Assembly: GCA_963795335.1 (NCBI GenBank)
Contig: CAWCHI010000010.1
Span: 124,001-188,000 of the forward strand
Length of the DNA stretch: 64,000 bases
Reading direction: 5' to 3'
Source: Trebonia sp963795335
GTDB taxonomy: Bacteria; Actinomycetota; Actinomycetes; Streptosporangiales; Streptosporangiaceae
In this document: piece after piece, positions 32,832-41,060 of the stretch
Layout of the letters: every line of letters begins with the position of its first letter
Position numbering within the stretch: the stretch's first letter is position 1
The notes under the pieces: generated by a model
Told to the model about the DNA's origin: nothing
The model's database searches: none
Seen by the model: the letters and a program-made list of their open reading frames with translations, nothing else
Made by a program: the position numbers and the translations under genes

Positions 32832-33658
32832 GCGCCCCTGTCGTGTCCTGCTGCCAGGTCGCCCCCGTGCTGGGCAATCCGGCGGCGAACCGCGAGCTGG
32901 CCGCCGACGCCATAGCCCAGGCCGCAGTGCAGGGCGCGTCCGTCGTCGTACTGCCCGAACTGGTCTCCAGCGGCTATGTCTTCACCAGCCGAGCCGAGGC
33001 CGAGGCGAGCGCGGAGGCGGCCGACGGCGAAACAGTAACCTTGTGGGCGCGGCTGGCCGCCCATCACGGCATTGTTATCGTCGGTGGCTTCTGTGAAACG
33101 ACAGCCGCGGGCGAGCTGTTCAACAGCGCGGCGCTGGTGGGCCCCGGCGGCGTCAGAAGCATCTACCGCAAGGCACACCTGTGGGACAAGGAACGCCTCT
33201 GGTTCTCCCCTGGGAGCACGGCACCTCCCGTGATAGCGACCCCGTTCGGCCGGATCGCCGTGATGATCTGCTACGACCTCGAGTTCCCCGAATGGGTCCG
33301 GCTGCCCGCGCTGGACGGCGCCCAGCTACTGTGCGCCCCGGTCAACTGGCCGGCGTTCCCGCGCCCGGACGGCGAACGGCCCGCAGAGATCGTCCGGGTC
33401 CAGGCCGACGCAGCCGTCAACCGGATGTTCATCGCGGCGTGCGACCGAACCGGCGACGAGCGCGGCGTCGGATGGGTCGGCGGCTCGGTAATCGTCGACG
33501 CCGATGGATGGCCCCTCGCCTGCGCGGCCCCGGCCGCCGGCCCCACCATCATTACCGCCGAGTGCAGGCTAGAAGACGCCCTCGATAAGGCTGTCGGCCC
33601 GATCAGCAACGTTCACGCCGACCGCCGCCCCGAACTGTATGGCCGACTCGCCGAATAG
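32828..33658 (+). CDS. Nitrilase-superfamily amidase
   Basis: 276-residue carbon-nitrogen hydrolase. Catalytic triad: Glu in VVLPELVSSGY, Lys in IYRKAHLWDKE, Cys in VMICYDLEFPEW. Complete N- and C-terminal strands (VSCCQVAPVLGNPAANRELA and VGWVGGSVIVDADGW). It belongs to the amidase rather than the true nitrilase side. N-carbamoylputrescine amidase is an obvious comparison, but that enzyme works after agmatine deiminase, not agmatinase, so here the substrate is probably another linear amide. GTG 32828 overlaps the 55-residue gene. Confidence 0.87.
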   Translation: MSAPVVSCCQVAPVLGNPAANRELAADAIAQAAVQGASVVVLPELVSSGYVFTSRAEAEASAEAADGETVTLWARLAAHHGIVIVGGFCETTAAGELFNSAALVGPGGVRSIYRKAHLWDKERLWFSPGSTAPPVIATPFGRIAVMICYDLEFPEWVRLPALDGAQLLCAPVNWPAFPRPDGERPAEIVRVQADAAVNRMFIAACDRTGDERGVGWVGGSVIVDADGWPLACAAPAAGPTIITAECRLEDALDKAVGPISNVHADRRPELYGRLAE

Positions 33659-33981
33659 CCTCCGCCACCAACGGCTCACCCGGCCGGCTCACGCCTGGGC
33701 GTCGACGCCGCGGCGGACGTTCGGTTGGCTGAATCGGTCCAGTCCCCGCAAGCAGCGCCCGCTTGGGTCGAGGCACGCTTGGCCGTCGCCGATCGGCCAG
33801 GTGACCGTCTGGAGGGCGGGATTCCCGAGAACCACTGGTGGTGAGGCTGGTGCGCCCATCCGGACCAGCTTACGATCTGTAGACCGCAACGTTGCCCGGC
33901 CTCTGCCTCGCCTGCAAGCCGCGGGTGCCACAGGGGACGAGCTGGCGATCTCTCCGCCCGTGCCGCCTGAGGAGGATCTCA
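33659..33981. other. Intergenic region, no supported gene
   Basis: 323 bases. A minus-strand open frame from 33982 to 33689 ends with RCLRGLDRFSQPNVRRGVD and has slightly protein-like character, but it lacks a ribosome site and I recognise no family. The ribosome site of the GYD gene (GAGGAGG) is at its right end. Confidence 0.3.
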
Positions 33982-34305
33982 ATGGCGCTCTACATGTACC
34001 AGGCCTCCTACACCGCTAAGTCGATGGCGGCTCAGCTTCAGGAGCCCCAAGACCCTGTGGAAGCGATCAGGTCGGCCCTGGAGGAGGTGGGAGCCGATCT
34101 CGTGGTGGCTGCCTTTCCGTTTGGCGAGTATGACGTCCTCGTCGTGTATGAGGCAGCCGATGATGTGACCGCCGCCAGCGTCGCGATGGCAGTTGCCGCC
34201 GCGGGCGAGTTCAGGTCGGCCAAGACCACGAGACTGCTAAGCGGGCAGGAGTGGCTTGAGTCCTTGCGCAAGCGCAAGGTTGTCAAGCTCAAGAAGGCGC
34301 GTTGA
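33982..34305 (+). CDS. GYD-domain protein
   Basis: 107-residue cytosolic protein. ATG 33982 follows GAGGAGGATCTCA. The single GYD domain reads MALYMYQASYTAKSMAAQLQ, then PFGEYDVLVVYEAADDVTAA. Members are stand-alone ferredoxin-like-fold proteins of unknown function, widespread in actinobacteria. The basic C-terminus (LRKRKVVKLKKAR) is unusual for the family and could bind nucleic acid. Confidence 0.85.
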   Translation: MALYMYQASYTAKSMAAQLQEPQDPVEAIRSALEEVGADLVVAAFPFGEYDVLVVYEAADDVTAASVAMAVAAAGEFRSAKTTRLLSGQEWLESLRKRKVVKLKKAR

Positions 34306-34389
34306 ACGACCGTGAGCGGTTCTTGCGGCAACTCTTGCCCAGTGGCAGCAGATCCCTGGGTGGACTGAGCAACCTTCCCCGTTGAGGTG

Positions 34390-34681
34390 ACAGCTGATCG
34401 GCCTGATCGCGAGATCGAGTGCTCCTCTGAGGGGGCCGACGTTGCGCTCGGCCTGGGTGAGCAGCAGGCCGCCCTGCAGGGGCGTGGGGTTCCGAGGGCG
34501 GGGCGGTGTGACGCCGGTGCCACCGGTCGGCGAGCATGTCGCGCCACTGGTCGGCCCGGTGTTCGATCACGGCGCGCACGAGGGCGTTCTTGTCAGCGAA
34601 GCAGTGGAAGAGCTGCGAGTTGCCCGCCCGGTCACCGACCCGCTCCCAGCTGAGCTTGCCCCGGCCGTCATTGACGAGCAC
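34390..34681 (-). pseudogene. TetR regulator relic
   Basis: Two separate pieces of a TetR gene remain on the minus strand. The first, 34681 to about 34540, has the recognition-helix segment GNSQLFHCFADKNALVRAVI. The second, around 34490-34400 in another frame, has LQGGLLLTQAERNVGPLRGA, the typical C-terminus of the LmrA/YxaF-like group. The N-terminal helix and about 80 central residues are missing. It is divergent from the SDR gene at 34770, whose repressor it probably was. Confidence 0.65.
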
Positions 34682-34769
34682 GAGCAGGGGTAAGACGTCG
34701 CCTCAGCTCGACGCCAATGTCGCGGTATAACGCTCGCTTCCCCGATCCCCCGACCCTGAGGAGACCGCA

Positions 34770-35582
34770 GTGGCACTCGACTTCACCGGCAAGACGGCGC
34801 TGATCACCGGGTCCGGCCGCGGTATCGGCCGGGCCGTGGCGCTGGGTCTTGCCGTCGCCGGTGCCCACGTGGTCCTCCTCGCCCGCACCGCGGCCCAGCT
34901 GGAGGAGACCCGCGAATTGCTCCGCGAACGCGGCGTGCCTGCCGGACGGATCAGCGTGCTGCCCGCCGATCTCGCTGACGAAGGCGACCGCCGCCAGGCC
35001 ATGGCGTCCGTCCTGGCCGCGGGTACCGTCGACATCCTGGTCAACAACGCGGCCACCGTCGAGCCCCTCGGCGCCACCGTCTCCGTCGCGGCCACCGGCT
35101 TGCGGCTGGCCTTCGAGGTCAACGTGGTCGCGCCTGCCGCGCTCAGCGCGGCGGTGCTGCCCGGCATGTTGGAGGCGGGCTGGGGCCGGATCGTCAACGT
35201 CTCGAGCGGCATCGCCGCAAGCCCGGCAGGCATGGTCCGCGGCAATGCTTACGCGACAACGAAGGCCGCGCTCGAGGCGCACACGGTGAACCTCGCGGCC
35301 GAACTGACGGGCACGGGCGTCACCGTCAACGTCTACCGCCCGGGCGGGGTGGACACCGCCATGCAGGCCTGGATCCGCAGCCAGAGCCCCGGGCGCATCG
35401 GCGCGGGCCTGCACGACAGGTTCCGCAAGAACTTCACCGAGGGGAACCTGATCACTCCCGAGCGCTCCGCCGCAGGCCTGCTTGCCCACATCGCCGGGGA
35501 CGACACCGGAGCCACGTGGGACGTCAGCACCGCCCCCGGGGCTGCGGTGGCATCGTCGACCAGCACCCGCGCCGGTAGGTAG
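34770..35582 (+). CDS. Short-chain dehydrogenase/reductase
   Basis: 270-residue classical SDR. GTG 34770 lies behind GAGGAG. Motifs: TGSGRGIG cofactor loop, the VNNAAT variant of NNAG, catalytic Ser in VNVSSGIAAS and Y-x-x-x-K in AYATTKAALE, then VNVYRPGGVDTAM. The C-terminal tail (VASSTSTRAGR) is unconserved. A tetR relic faces it, so the gene may now be unregulated. Substrate unknown. Confidence 0.9.
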   Translation: MALDFTGKTALITGSGRGIGRAVALGLAVAGAHVVLLARTAAQLEETRELLRERGVPAGRISVLPADLADEGDRRQAMASVLAAGTVDILVNNAATVEPLGATVSVAATGLRLAFEVNVVAPAALSAAVLPGMLEAGWGRIVNVSSGIAASPAGMVRGNAYATTKAALEAHTVNLAAELTGTGVTVNVYRPGGVDTAMQAWIRSQSPGRIGAGLHDRFRKNFTEGNLITPERSAAGLLAHIAGDDTGATWDVSTAPGAAVASSTSTRAGR

Positions 35583-35751
35583 GCAGGGTAGAGACGCTAC
35601 CTGGCCGCGATCGCTTCGACCGGCTGGATGACGGGCTCCGAAGCCCCGCCGATTGGCGTCCCGGCGGCGGCGCGGGCTACTCGGAGGCGCTCGCGGTCGC
35701 CCTTAAGAATCCGGCGTACATTCTCGGCAGCGGCCCTGGCGCGCCTGTCCG

Positions 35752-37278
35752 CTAGCCGTGGCTGCTCGCTGGACAGGCGACCCTGGCCTTGAACTCCGGG
35801 TGGGCGCCGGGCGCCGGGTCGGTGAACCGGCAGCCGAACTGCGGTGATGCGACCGTCCGGGGGTCGAGGATGTTGTCGCCGGCGGGCCGCTTCCCGTGGT
35901 CGATCCACGACACGAGGGCGGAGAACGCGGACGACAGCTCGCTGGTCGTGTAACCGCAGTGGGTGACTTCGCGGATGGCCCGGTCCACGAACAGGCCGCC
36001 CTGGCCGTGCGCCACCATCATGGCGTCGTACCGCTGGTCCATGGACAGCGGAACGAACAGGTCGCCGATCCCGTGGACCGACAGCACCGGGATGCCCGGG
36101 TCGCCGTGGATCACTGGCAGCTCCGCCGGCGACAGGGCATCGGCCGAGGAGGTCGCCGTGACCGGCACGCGCAGCACCGCCCGGTTCAGCGCGATGTCCT
36201 GCGGAAGGTTGGTCAGCGATTCGCTGACCGTGTAGAACGTGTGCTCATTGCCGGCCACGCTCCCGTTGGCGAAGCCGAGGGTGCCGCCGTTGGTGCCGGG
36301 GTAAACGCCGAACAGGAATGGGACCTGAGTCAGCGGAGCGAAGCCGAAACTGTTCCAGTAGCTGAGAGCGCTGGCGAAACCGGGCCGGGTACCACCGGAC
36401 AACTGCTCGACGCTGCCGGCCCACAGCCTCCCGGTCTTGGTCAGGCTGGTGGTGAAGGTTTGCCCGCCGGTGGCCGGATCAGGGGTAATCCCGAGGGCGG
36501 GCAGCTCGGACTGGACGGTGGACTGGTACGTGGGCGCGTACGCCTCGCCGGCCGCCAGCGTCGTCGGGTAGCTGATCGTGGTCCCGGTCAGACCCGCGGC
36601 CGTGACATTGACGCCCAGGTAGTAGTCGAACAGGTTGTTGCCCGCCAGCACCCCGCAGTAGGGCATGGCGCCGGCGAATTCGCCCTTGTAGGCCTCGATC
36701 TCGGCCGTGGTGATCTCGCCGCCCATCGACAAGCCGCTCATGATCACCTGCCCGGGGTGCAGTCCGGTGATCGACGGGAACGCCTGCAGCAGGTCGTGGG
36801 TGTCGGTCACCCCGTCGCCAGGGTCGTAACCGTTCATCGCGTAGCTCGACGCTGCCCAGGCGAACCCGTTGTCGATGAAATACTGGCGTAGCTGGGGGTC
36901 GTCCACCCACACCTCAGTGCCGGTCCCGCGGTAACCATGGGCGAACATCACCAGGGTCCCGTTCCAGTGCGGCGGAACTTCGACCCGGTAGGCGCCGCCG
37001 TCGCTGGCGATACCGGTCCAGGTCCGGGACAGCTGGCCGCTGCCATTGGCGATCGGGCCGAATGGTGCGGTGTAGGTCGCCCCGTTGAACTCGCACGCCG
37101 GGTCCGCGATCTGAACTCCGGGAACCACGGTGCTCGGTGTCGTGACGCAACTGCTGGGGCTGAACGCCAGCCCGGTGGCCCGGGCCGGTCCCGACCAGGC
37201 GGCGAGCGACCCAAGGAGCAGGAGGCTGCCGGCAACCAGCGTGACGATGAGGCGGCGTTTGTGAGAACGGGCCGACAT
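35752..37278 (-). CDS. Secreted alpha/beta hydrolase
   Basis: 508-residue exported protein. Signal peptide: MSARSHKRRLIVTLVAGSLL, then LLGSLAAWSGPARA. The mature part carries a lid-containing alpha/beta hydrolase: PPHWNGTLVMFAHGYRGTG, nucleophile elbow in IMSGLSMGGE, and a late VLSVHGIGDLFVPLSMDQR with the probable acid. The catalytic His candidate is in REVTHCGYT. Two Cys pairs could form disulfides. Similar secreted proteins act on polymeric esters or peptides in Streptomyces, but no specific substrate can be named. It stands alone between an SDR and a toxin-antitoxin wreck. Confidence 0.82.
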   Translation of the reverse strand: MSARSHKRRLIVTLVAGSLLLLGSLAAWSGPARATGLAFSPSSCVTTPSTVVPGVQIADPACEFNGATYTAPFGPIANGSGQLSRTWTGIASDGGAYRVEVPPHWNGTLVMFAHGYRGTGTEVWVDDPQLRQYFIDNGFAWAASSYAMNGYDPGDGVTDTHDLLQAFPSITGLHPGQVIMSGLSMGGEITTAEIEAYKGEFAGAMPYCGVLAGNNLFDYYLGVNVTAAGLTGTTISYPTTLAAGEAYAPTYQSTVQSELPALGITPDPATGGQTFTTSLTKTGRLWAGSVEQLSGGTRPGFASALSYWNSFGFAPLTQVPFLFGVYPGTNGGTLGFANGSVAGNEHTFYTVSESLTNLPQDIALNRAVLRVPVTATSSADALSPAELPVIHGDPGIPVLSVHGIGDLFVPLSMDQRYDAMMVAHGQGGLFVDRAIREVTHCGYTTSELSSAFSALVSWIDHGKRPAGDNILDPRTVASPQFGCRFTDPAPGAHPEFKARVACPASSHG

Positions 37279-37766
37279 TGGCGTTCCTCCCGGGACGGCG
37301 GTGCACTAGCCGTAGCTTGCTCTCGTGTTCAGCCGGCTTCAAGACAGTCATAAGCACGACTTTGCCGTCTCCGACCGATATCTGACAACGAATGCGACGT
37401 TAGCCGCCTATAGTCCACAAATCGACCGGTCGTAGGGCATGGTCCCGCTTGCCGATGGAATGTCTCGGCGGCGGTCGGTGCCGATCCCGCGGCCGCCAGT
37501 CCCGAGGCTGCGTCAGTACCACGCGGCTCGGGCGGCCATCACCGAGCTGCTACACGACGTAACTGCGCACATCGTCGCGGACCCCGTCGGCGTCCCGCCG
37601 GGCCCAGATCATCGCGAGTCATCACAAACCCAGATGATCAGACAGCGGCCCCGTCTCCAGCACCGGCACCCAAGATCAGCGTTCTTGTCTCATTGCGCCA
37701 CAGCTGTGGGATGGCCAAGTCAGGACGGCCAGGAGGCGAAGCAATGGCGCCGCGAGGCTTGCTGAG
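37279..37766. other. Gene-poor gap
   Basis: 488 bases with lower GC than its surroundings. A plus-strand frame of 108 codons starting at 37439 (MVPLADGMSRRRSVPIPRPP) has no recognisable domain and no ribosome site. I see nothing else; it is probably decayed accessory DNA beside the HEPN relic. Confidence 0.4.
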
Positions 37767-37989
37767 TCAATCGTGGCCGGCCGATCTCAGCTGCGTGGAC
37801 AGTCGGGGTACCTCCTGAGTCGCGATGATCCATACCTGGTTGGGGTCGACGCGATGGTAGTGGTGCGCGAGAACGATGCGCAGGCCGATGATGTCGCGCC
37901 ATGGCACTTCCGCCCGACCTGCGCGATGTCACGACCTGGTCGGCAGCGTCAAGGATGTCCTGTACCCGCTGTTCGTCGCTGCGGTTCAC
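37767..37989 (-). pseudogene. HEPN toxin (MntB-like) with internal deletion and frameshift
   Basis: GTG 37989 overlaps the MNT stop (GTGA) and gives VNRSDEQRVQDILDAADQVV. After about 25 residues the frame changes and the rest reads AEVPWRDIIGLRIVLAHHYH, then NQVWIIATQEVPRLSTQL. The second part holds the R-x-x-x-x-H ribonuclease motif (RIVLAH). About 40 residues between the two parts are missing. The order antitoxin then toxin is standard for MNT/HEPN pairs; this one is dead or at least heavily altered. Confidence 0.7.
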
Positions 37990-38198
37990 AGGTCGACGGA
38001 CTCAGCGATGATGTGCCGGTCGCGGTCCTTCAGCCCGCCCGTGGACACCACGTCGACCGGATGACCGAGCAGTTCCTCAAGCTCCCTGGCCATCCGCATA
38101 AGGTCGAACAGGGAACTGTCGGGGGCGAAATCAACGAGTAGGTCGATGTCACTGTCTGGCCGGTCGTCCCCGCGGGCGACGGAGCCGAAGACCCTCAC
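37986..38198 (-). pseudogene. MNT nucleotidyltransferase antitoxin, N-terminus removed by IS
   Basis: The remaining 70 residues start VRVFGSVARGDDRPDSDIDL, the complete GS-x10-DxD nucleotidyltransferase motif, and end with GGLKDRDRHIIAESVDL. In MNT antitoxins 20-30 residues precede this point. Here the IS3 element's terminal repeat begins at the very next base (38199), so the insertion cut off the 5' end. Initiation at GTG 38198 is conceivable. MntA-type proteins neutralise the HEPN partner by adding AMP residues to it; whether this shortened one could is doubtful. Confidence 0.75.
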
Positions 38199-38237
38199 TG
38201 ACCTTGCCCCCGTTCGCCGGACACTTCGGGTGTGGGG

Positions 38238-39119
38238 TCAGGCGCTGTGGTCTAGCGGCCTGAGTCGTGTCTCGAAGTCGGCGGGGCTGAGCATTCCGAG
38301 GCTGGAATGCCTTCGCGTTGGGTTATACCAGCATTCTATCCATTCGAACATTGCATTCGCTAGCTCTTTCCGGGATTTCCATGCCTTGCGGTCAAGAAGT
38401 TCTATCTGCATGGTGCCCCAGAACGATTCCATCATCGAGTTGTCGTAACAGTCCCCGATCGTTCCCATCGAGCCGAGCAGTCCGGCATCACGGAGTCTTT
38501 TCCCGAATGCCCAGGAAGTATACTGAGTTCCGTGGTCGGAATGCAGGATCGTTTTGCTTGACTCCGGCCTGCGCCGGAGAATGGCCATGCCGATTGCGTC
38601 GATGACCAGCTCTGATTTCTGGCTGACGTCAATCGACCAGCCGATGATCCGCCGTGAGCAGGCGTCCATGACCGCTGCGCAGTACACCTTTCCCTCGTTT
38701 GTCGGGTGCTCGGTGATGTCGGTCAGCCAGAGCCGGTCGAGCTCGGCGACCGTGAACTGGCGGTGCACCAGGTCTTCCTCGGTCGCCGCGTTAACCAGGT
38801 TCTTCCGGCCTTTGCGCCGGTGGATGCCCTGCAAGCCGGCCTCGCGCATGAGCCGGGCGACCCGCTTGCGGTTCACGGTCTCGCCCAGGCCGAGGACCAG
38901 CTCGGCATGGACCCGCGGCCACCCGTAAGTGGCCACGGGACTCCTCGTGAATCACCGCGATCATTTTCGCAAGCTCCCTGTTCCTCGCGTTTCTCGGCGA
39001 TTCTGGCTTTCCCAGCCATTCGTAATAGCCGGACGTGGACACGTTCAGTACCCGGCAGGCCGCCGCGACCGGGATTCCGGTATCGGCGAGCTCTCGGACC
39101 AGCCGGAAGGTTACTTTGG
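38238..39119 (-). CDS. IS3 transposase OrfB (integrase core), frameshifted
   Basis: DDE transposase, expected to be made as an OrfAB fusion by -1 slippage. It begins KVTFRLVRELADTGIP with the HTH_21 segment, then after an extra base near 38935 continues as TYGWPRVHAELVLGLGETVN. The catalytic triad is complete: WLTDITEHPT, LHSDHGTQY and NSMMESFWGTMQ. It ends with RRHSSLGMLSPADFETR. The one-base insertion (GGCCACTTAC where GGCACTTAC is expected) would inactivate this copy unless it is a reading error. Confidence 0.85.
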
Positions 39120-39401
39120 GAGGACGCTCTCCCGGGCAAAGTAAGCGGCGGCGCGCTTGAGGATGTCGTTTTCCATCTCAAGCTGCCGGTTTTTCCGGCG
39201 CAGCTCGGCGATTTCTTTCTTCTCCGCGCTGGTGGGCTTCAGCGGGCTGCTGCTTTCGTCGGCATCAGCCTGAGCGAGCCAGTTCCGCAGGCACGACTCG
39301 CTGATGCCGAGGTCTTTCGCGGTCTTGGCGATCGGTGCGGTGCCCTGGCGGGCAAGCTCGACAGCGCGGTGCCGGAACTCTGGCGGGTGCGGTGGAGGCA
39401 T
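39111..39401 (-). CDS. IS3 transposase OrfA
   Basis: 96-residue helix-turn-helix protein starting MPPPHPPEFRHRAVELARQG, with LGISESCLRNWLAQADADES and the leucine-zipper-like LRRKNRQLEMENDILKRAAA. It ends FARESVLPK with TAA 39113-39111. The last codons contain CCCAAAG (minus strand, 39120-39114), a heptamer of the X-XXY-YYZ type that would allow a -1 shift into OrfB just before the stop. Confidence 0.9.
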   Translation of the reverse strand: MPPPHPPEFRHRAVELARQGTAPIAKTAKDLGISESCLRNWLAQADADESSSPLKPTSAEKKEIAELRRKNRQLEMENDILKRAAAYFARESVLPK

Positions 39402-39597
39402 GGGGACATCCTTCCTGATGGCCGAGGCCACCTCAGGGCAGGTGTCCGGGAAACGGGGGCAAGCTCACGAAAGCACACCTGGCGGCGTCGGAGCAGACAG
39501 CGGCGCTAGTCCGGAAGGCTCCCAGTTTGTTCCCATCAGGGGCTGAAGCAGCGAAGTCACAACCTGCCGGCAACGGCTCCACCGCAGGTCAGCTGTG

Positions 39598-39640
39598 GTG
39601 GGGCGGGTGGGGCTCGAACCCACGACCGGCAGATTATGAG
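39598..39640 (-). repeat. Copy of the tRNA-Met 3' half (att-like repeat)
   Basis: 43 bases identical to 41337-41379, covering the tRNA from the anticodon loop to the discriminator base. The 5' half of the tRNA is absent. The orientation (minus) and the position on the far side of a small gene set, away from the intact tRNA's 3' end, match the distal attachment site left by a tRNA-integrating element. Confidence 0.85.
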
Positions 39641-39923
39641 GAAACCGCCACGGGCTGAACCCCGCTGGCAGGCGGCCTGTTCGCCGCATCGCACCTGTCA
39701 GCCGGGATGTGGCAGGCTTGGAGGGGACGGGTCAGGACCCGCCGGGATGGGACGGGTGTTCTCACAACGTTCTCACCCGAAGGCCGGGTTCAGCACCGCG
39801 CCTCTTGGTTTGGCGCAGCAACCAGCGTGGAAGCGCGGCGTTTCTGCTCGGGCGGCCCGGGCCGGGTGAGGCACAATGAGGACTGATCTAAACAGTCGAA
39901 AGGTCACAGCAGGGAGGTGCGAG
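39641..39923. other. Non-coding segment inside the att-bounded island
   Basis: No gene is supported. It contains GTTCTCAC twice, at 39758-39765 and 39769-39776, 11 bases (one helical turn) apart. Such repeats could be arm sites of a lost recombinase or an operator of the antitoxin gene downstream. The antitoxin ribosome site GGGAGG is at 39912-39917. Confidence 0.35.
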
Positions 39924-40637
39924 ATGGGCGTGGACCGGTTCGGTGTGTTGCTATACGGCATCGGGGAAGCCGCCGGTTATCTCGCGGTTCCCCCGTCGAC
40001 CTTGACGACGTGGGCCTACGGCTACGAGCGACGACGGGCAGGCGCCCCAGAGGCGGGCGCGCATCCAATCGTGACGGCGGTCAGGCCCGAACGTCCCGGT
40101 GACCCTGCGGTGCCGTTTATTGGGCTGGCTGAAGCGTACGCGCTCGCTGCGTTCCGGCATGCAGGCGTTCCGATGCAGCGCATTCGCCCGGCCATCGACG
40201 CCCTGGCCAGGGAACTCGGCCTCGAGCACGCGCTGGCCAGCCGCCGCCTGTACACCGACGGGGCCGAGGTGTTGTACGACTATGCCAAGCACGCAGGCGA
40301 CACTCCGGAAGGGGAGTCAGCTCGTGAGCTAGTCGTAGTCCGTAACAACCAGCGGGTCTTCGCCGAGATCGTCGAGCTCTACCTTCAGCGAATCGACTTC
40401 GCGGCGGACGGCTACGCACAGCTGATCCGGCTGCCCCAGTACCGGACCGCGGAGGTAACTGTCGATCCTGACCACAGCTTCGGGCGTCCGCGGTTCGCAC
40501 GCGGCGGGGCGGCTGTTGACGACGTGATCGACCTATTCCGGGCAGGCGAGCCAGTCGACGCGGTTGCCACAGAGTTCGGCCTGTCCCGCGACGATGTCGA
40601 GGACGCAATCCGTGTCGCAACCAAAGCAGCCGCCTAG
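39924..40637 (+). CDS. DUF433-type antitoxin with MerR-like N-terminal domain
   Basis: 237 residues from ATG 39924 (ribosome site GGGAGG). Residues 10-40 look like a winged or MerR-type DNA-binding start (YGIGEAAGYLAVPPSTLTTW). The central part is helical (PFIGLAEAYALAAFRHAGVP). The C-terminal 55 residues are the DUF433 domain: VTVDPDHSFGRPRFARGGAA, then GEPVDAVATEFGLSRDDVED. DUF433 proteins are antitoxins of PIN-like toxins, and the N-terminal DNA-binding part would give autoregulation. The toxin start lies 26 bases before this stop. Confidence 0.85.
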   Translation: MGVDRFGVLLYGIGEAAGYLAVPPSTLTTWAYGYERRRAGAPEAGAHPIVTAVRPERPGDPAVPFIGLAEAYALAAFRHAGVPMQRIRPAIDALARELGLEHALASRRLYTDGAEVLYDYAKHAGDTPEGESARELVVVRNNQRVFAEIVELYLQRIDFAADGYAQLIRLPQYRTAEVTVDPDHSFGRPRFARGGAAVDDVIDLFRAGEPVDAVATEFGLSRDDVEDAIRVATKAAA

Positions 40638-41019
40638 ATTTTTCCTCGACCGCAGCCTTGGACGTAAGGCGGTGCCCGAGGCCCTTCGCGCGGACGGCTG
40701 GGACCTGATCACACTCGCCGAGCACTATGGCGTGCCAGCCGACGAGCAGGTGGCCGACACCGAATGGATAGAAGAGGCAGCCAAGCGCGGCTGGCCGGTA
40801 CTTATGAAGGACAAGCGGATCCGTCACCGGCGGGCCGAGATAGCTGCAGTGGCCGAGCACAAGGCCCGCTGTTTTGTGATCACTCGAGGTGACTTGCCAT
40901 CTGCGGAGATGGTGCAGCGCTTTATCTCTAACAAAGACGCCATCTTGCTGGCAGTAGCGGGGCCTGGGCCGTATATCTACTCGGTCCAGGCAGACCGGAT
41001 CTCCCGTCTCTACCCCTAG
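40612..41019 (+). CDS. PIN-like toxin (VapC45/PIN_10 type)
   Basis: 135 residues from GTG 40612, overlapping the antitoxin gene by 26 bases. It shows the family line PPRFFLDRSLGRKAVPEALR with the first acidic residue, ADEQVADTEWIEEAAKRGWP, and VLMKDKRIRHRRAEIAAV with the later Asp-Lys. It ends PGPYIYSVQADRISRLYP. Expected to be a PIN-fold RNA endonuclease held in check by the DUF433 protein. A fragment of a second copy lies at 29217-29252. Confidence 0.82.
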   Translation: MSQPKQPPRFFLDRSLGRKAVPEALRADGWDLITLAEHYGVPADEQVADTEWIEEAAKRGWPVLMKDKRIRHRRAEIAAVAEHKARCFVITRGDLPSAEMVQRFISNKDAILLAVAGPGPYIYSVQADRISRLYP

Positions 41020-41060
41020 CCTCGGCCGCTGTCGACATCGCCAGGGCGCCCGATCAGAGT

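Larger units (their letters stand above)
38199..39467 (-). mobile_element. IS3-family insertion sequence, 1269 bp
   Basis: Bounded by imperfect inverted repeats of about 27 bases: left end TGACCTTGCCCCCGTT...CCGGACAC, right end (read inward) TGAGCTTGCCCCCGTT...CCGGACAC. It carries orfA and orfB on the minus strand in the usual overlap with a -1 frameshift site. Flanking bases are CAC on the left and CGA on the right, so no target duplication is visible; one flank may have been rearranged. The left end cuts an MNT antitoxin gene. Confidence 0.88.

Noticed and set aside
35597..35751. Minus-strand tail reading ADRRARAAAENVRRILKGDR
   Set aside because: It looks helical and protein-like, but it overlaps the end of the secreted hydrolase gene out of frame and has no start; too weak to annotate.
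37439..37765. 108-codon frame in the gap before the HEPN relic
   Set aside because: No ribosome site or family; lower-GC decayed DNA is a simpler reading.
38196..39470. Target-site duplication of the IS3 element
   Set aside because: The three bases on each side (CAC and CGA) differ; no other direct repeat fits the inverted-repeat ends.
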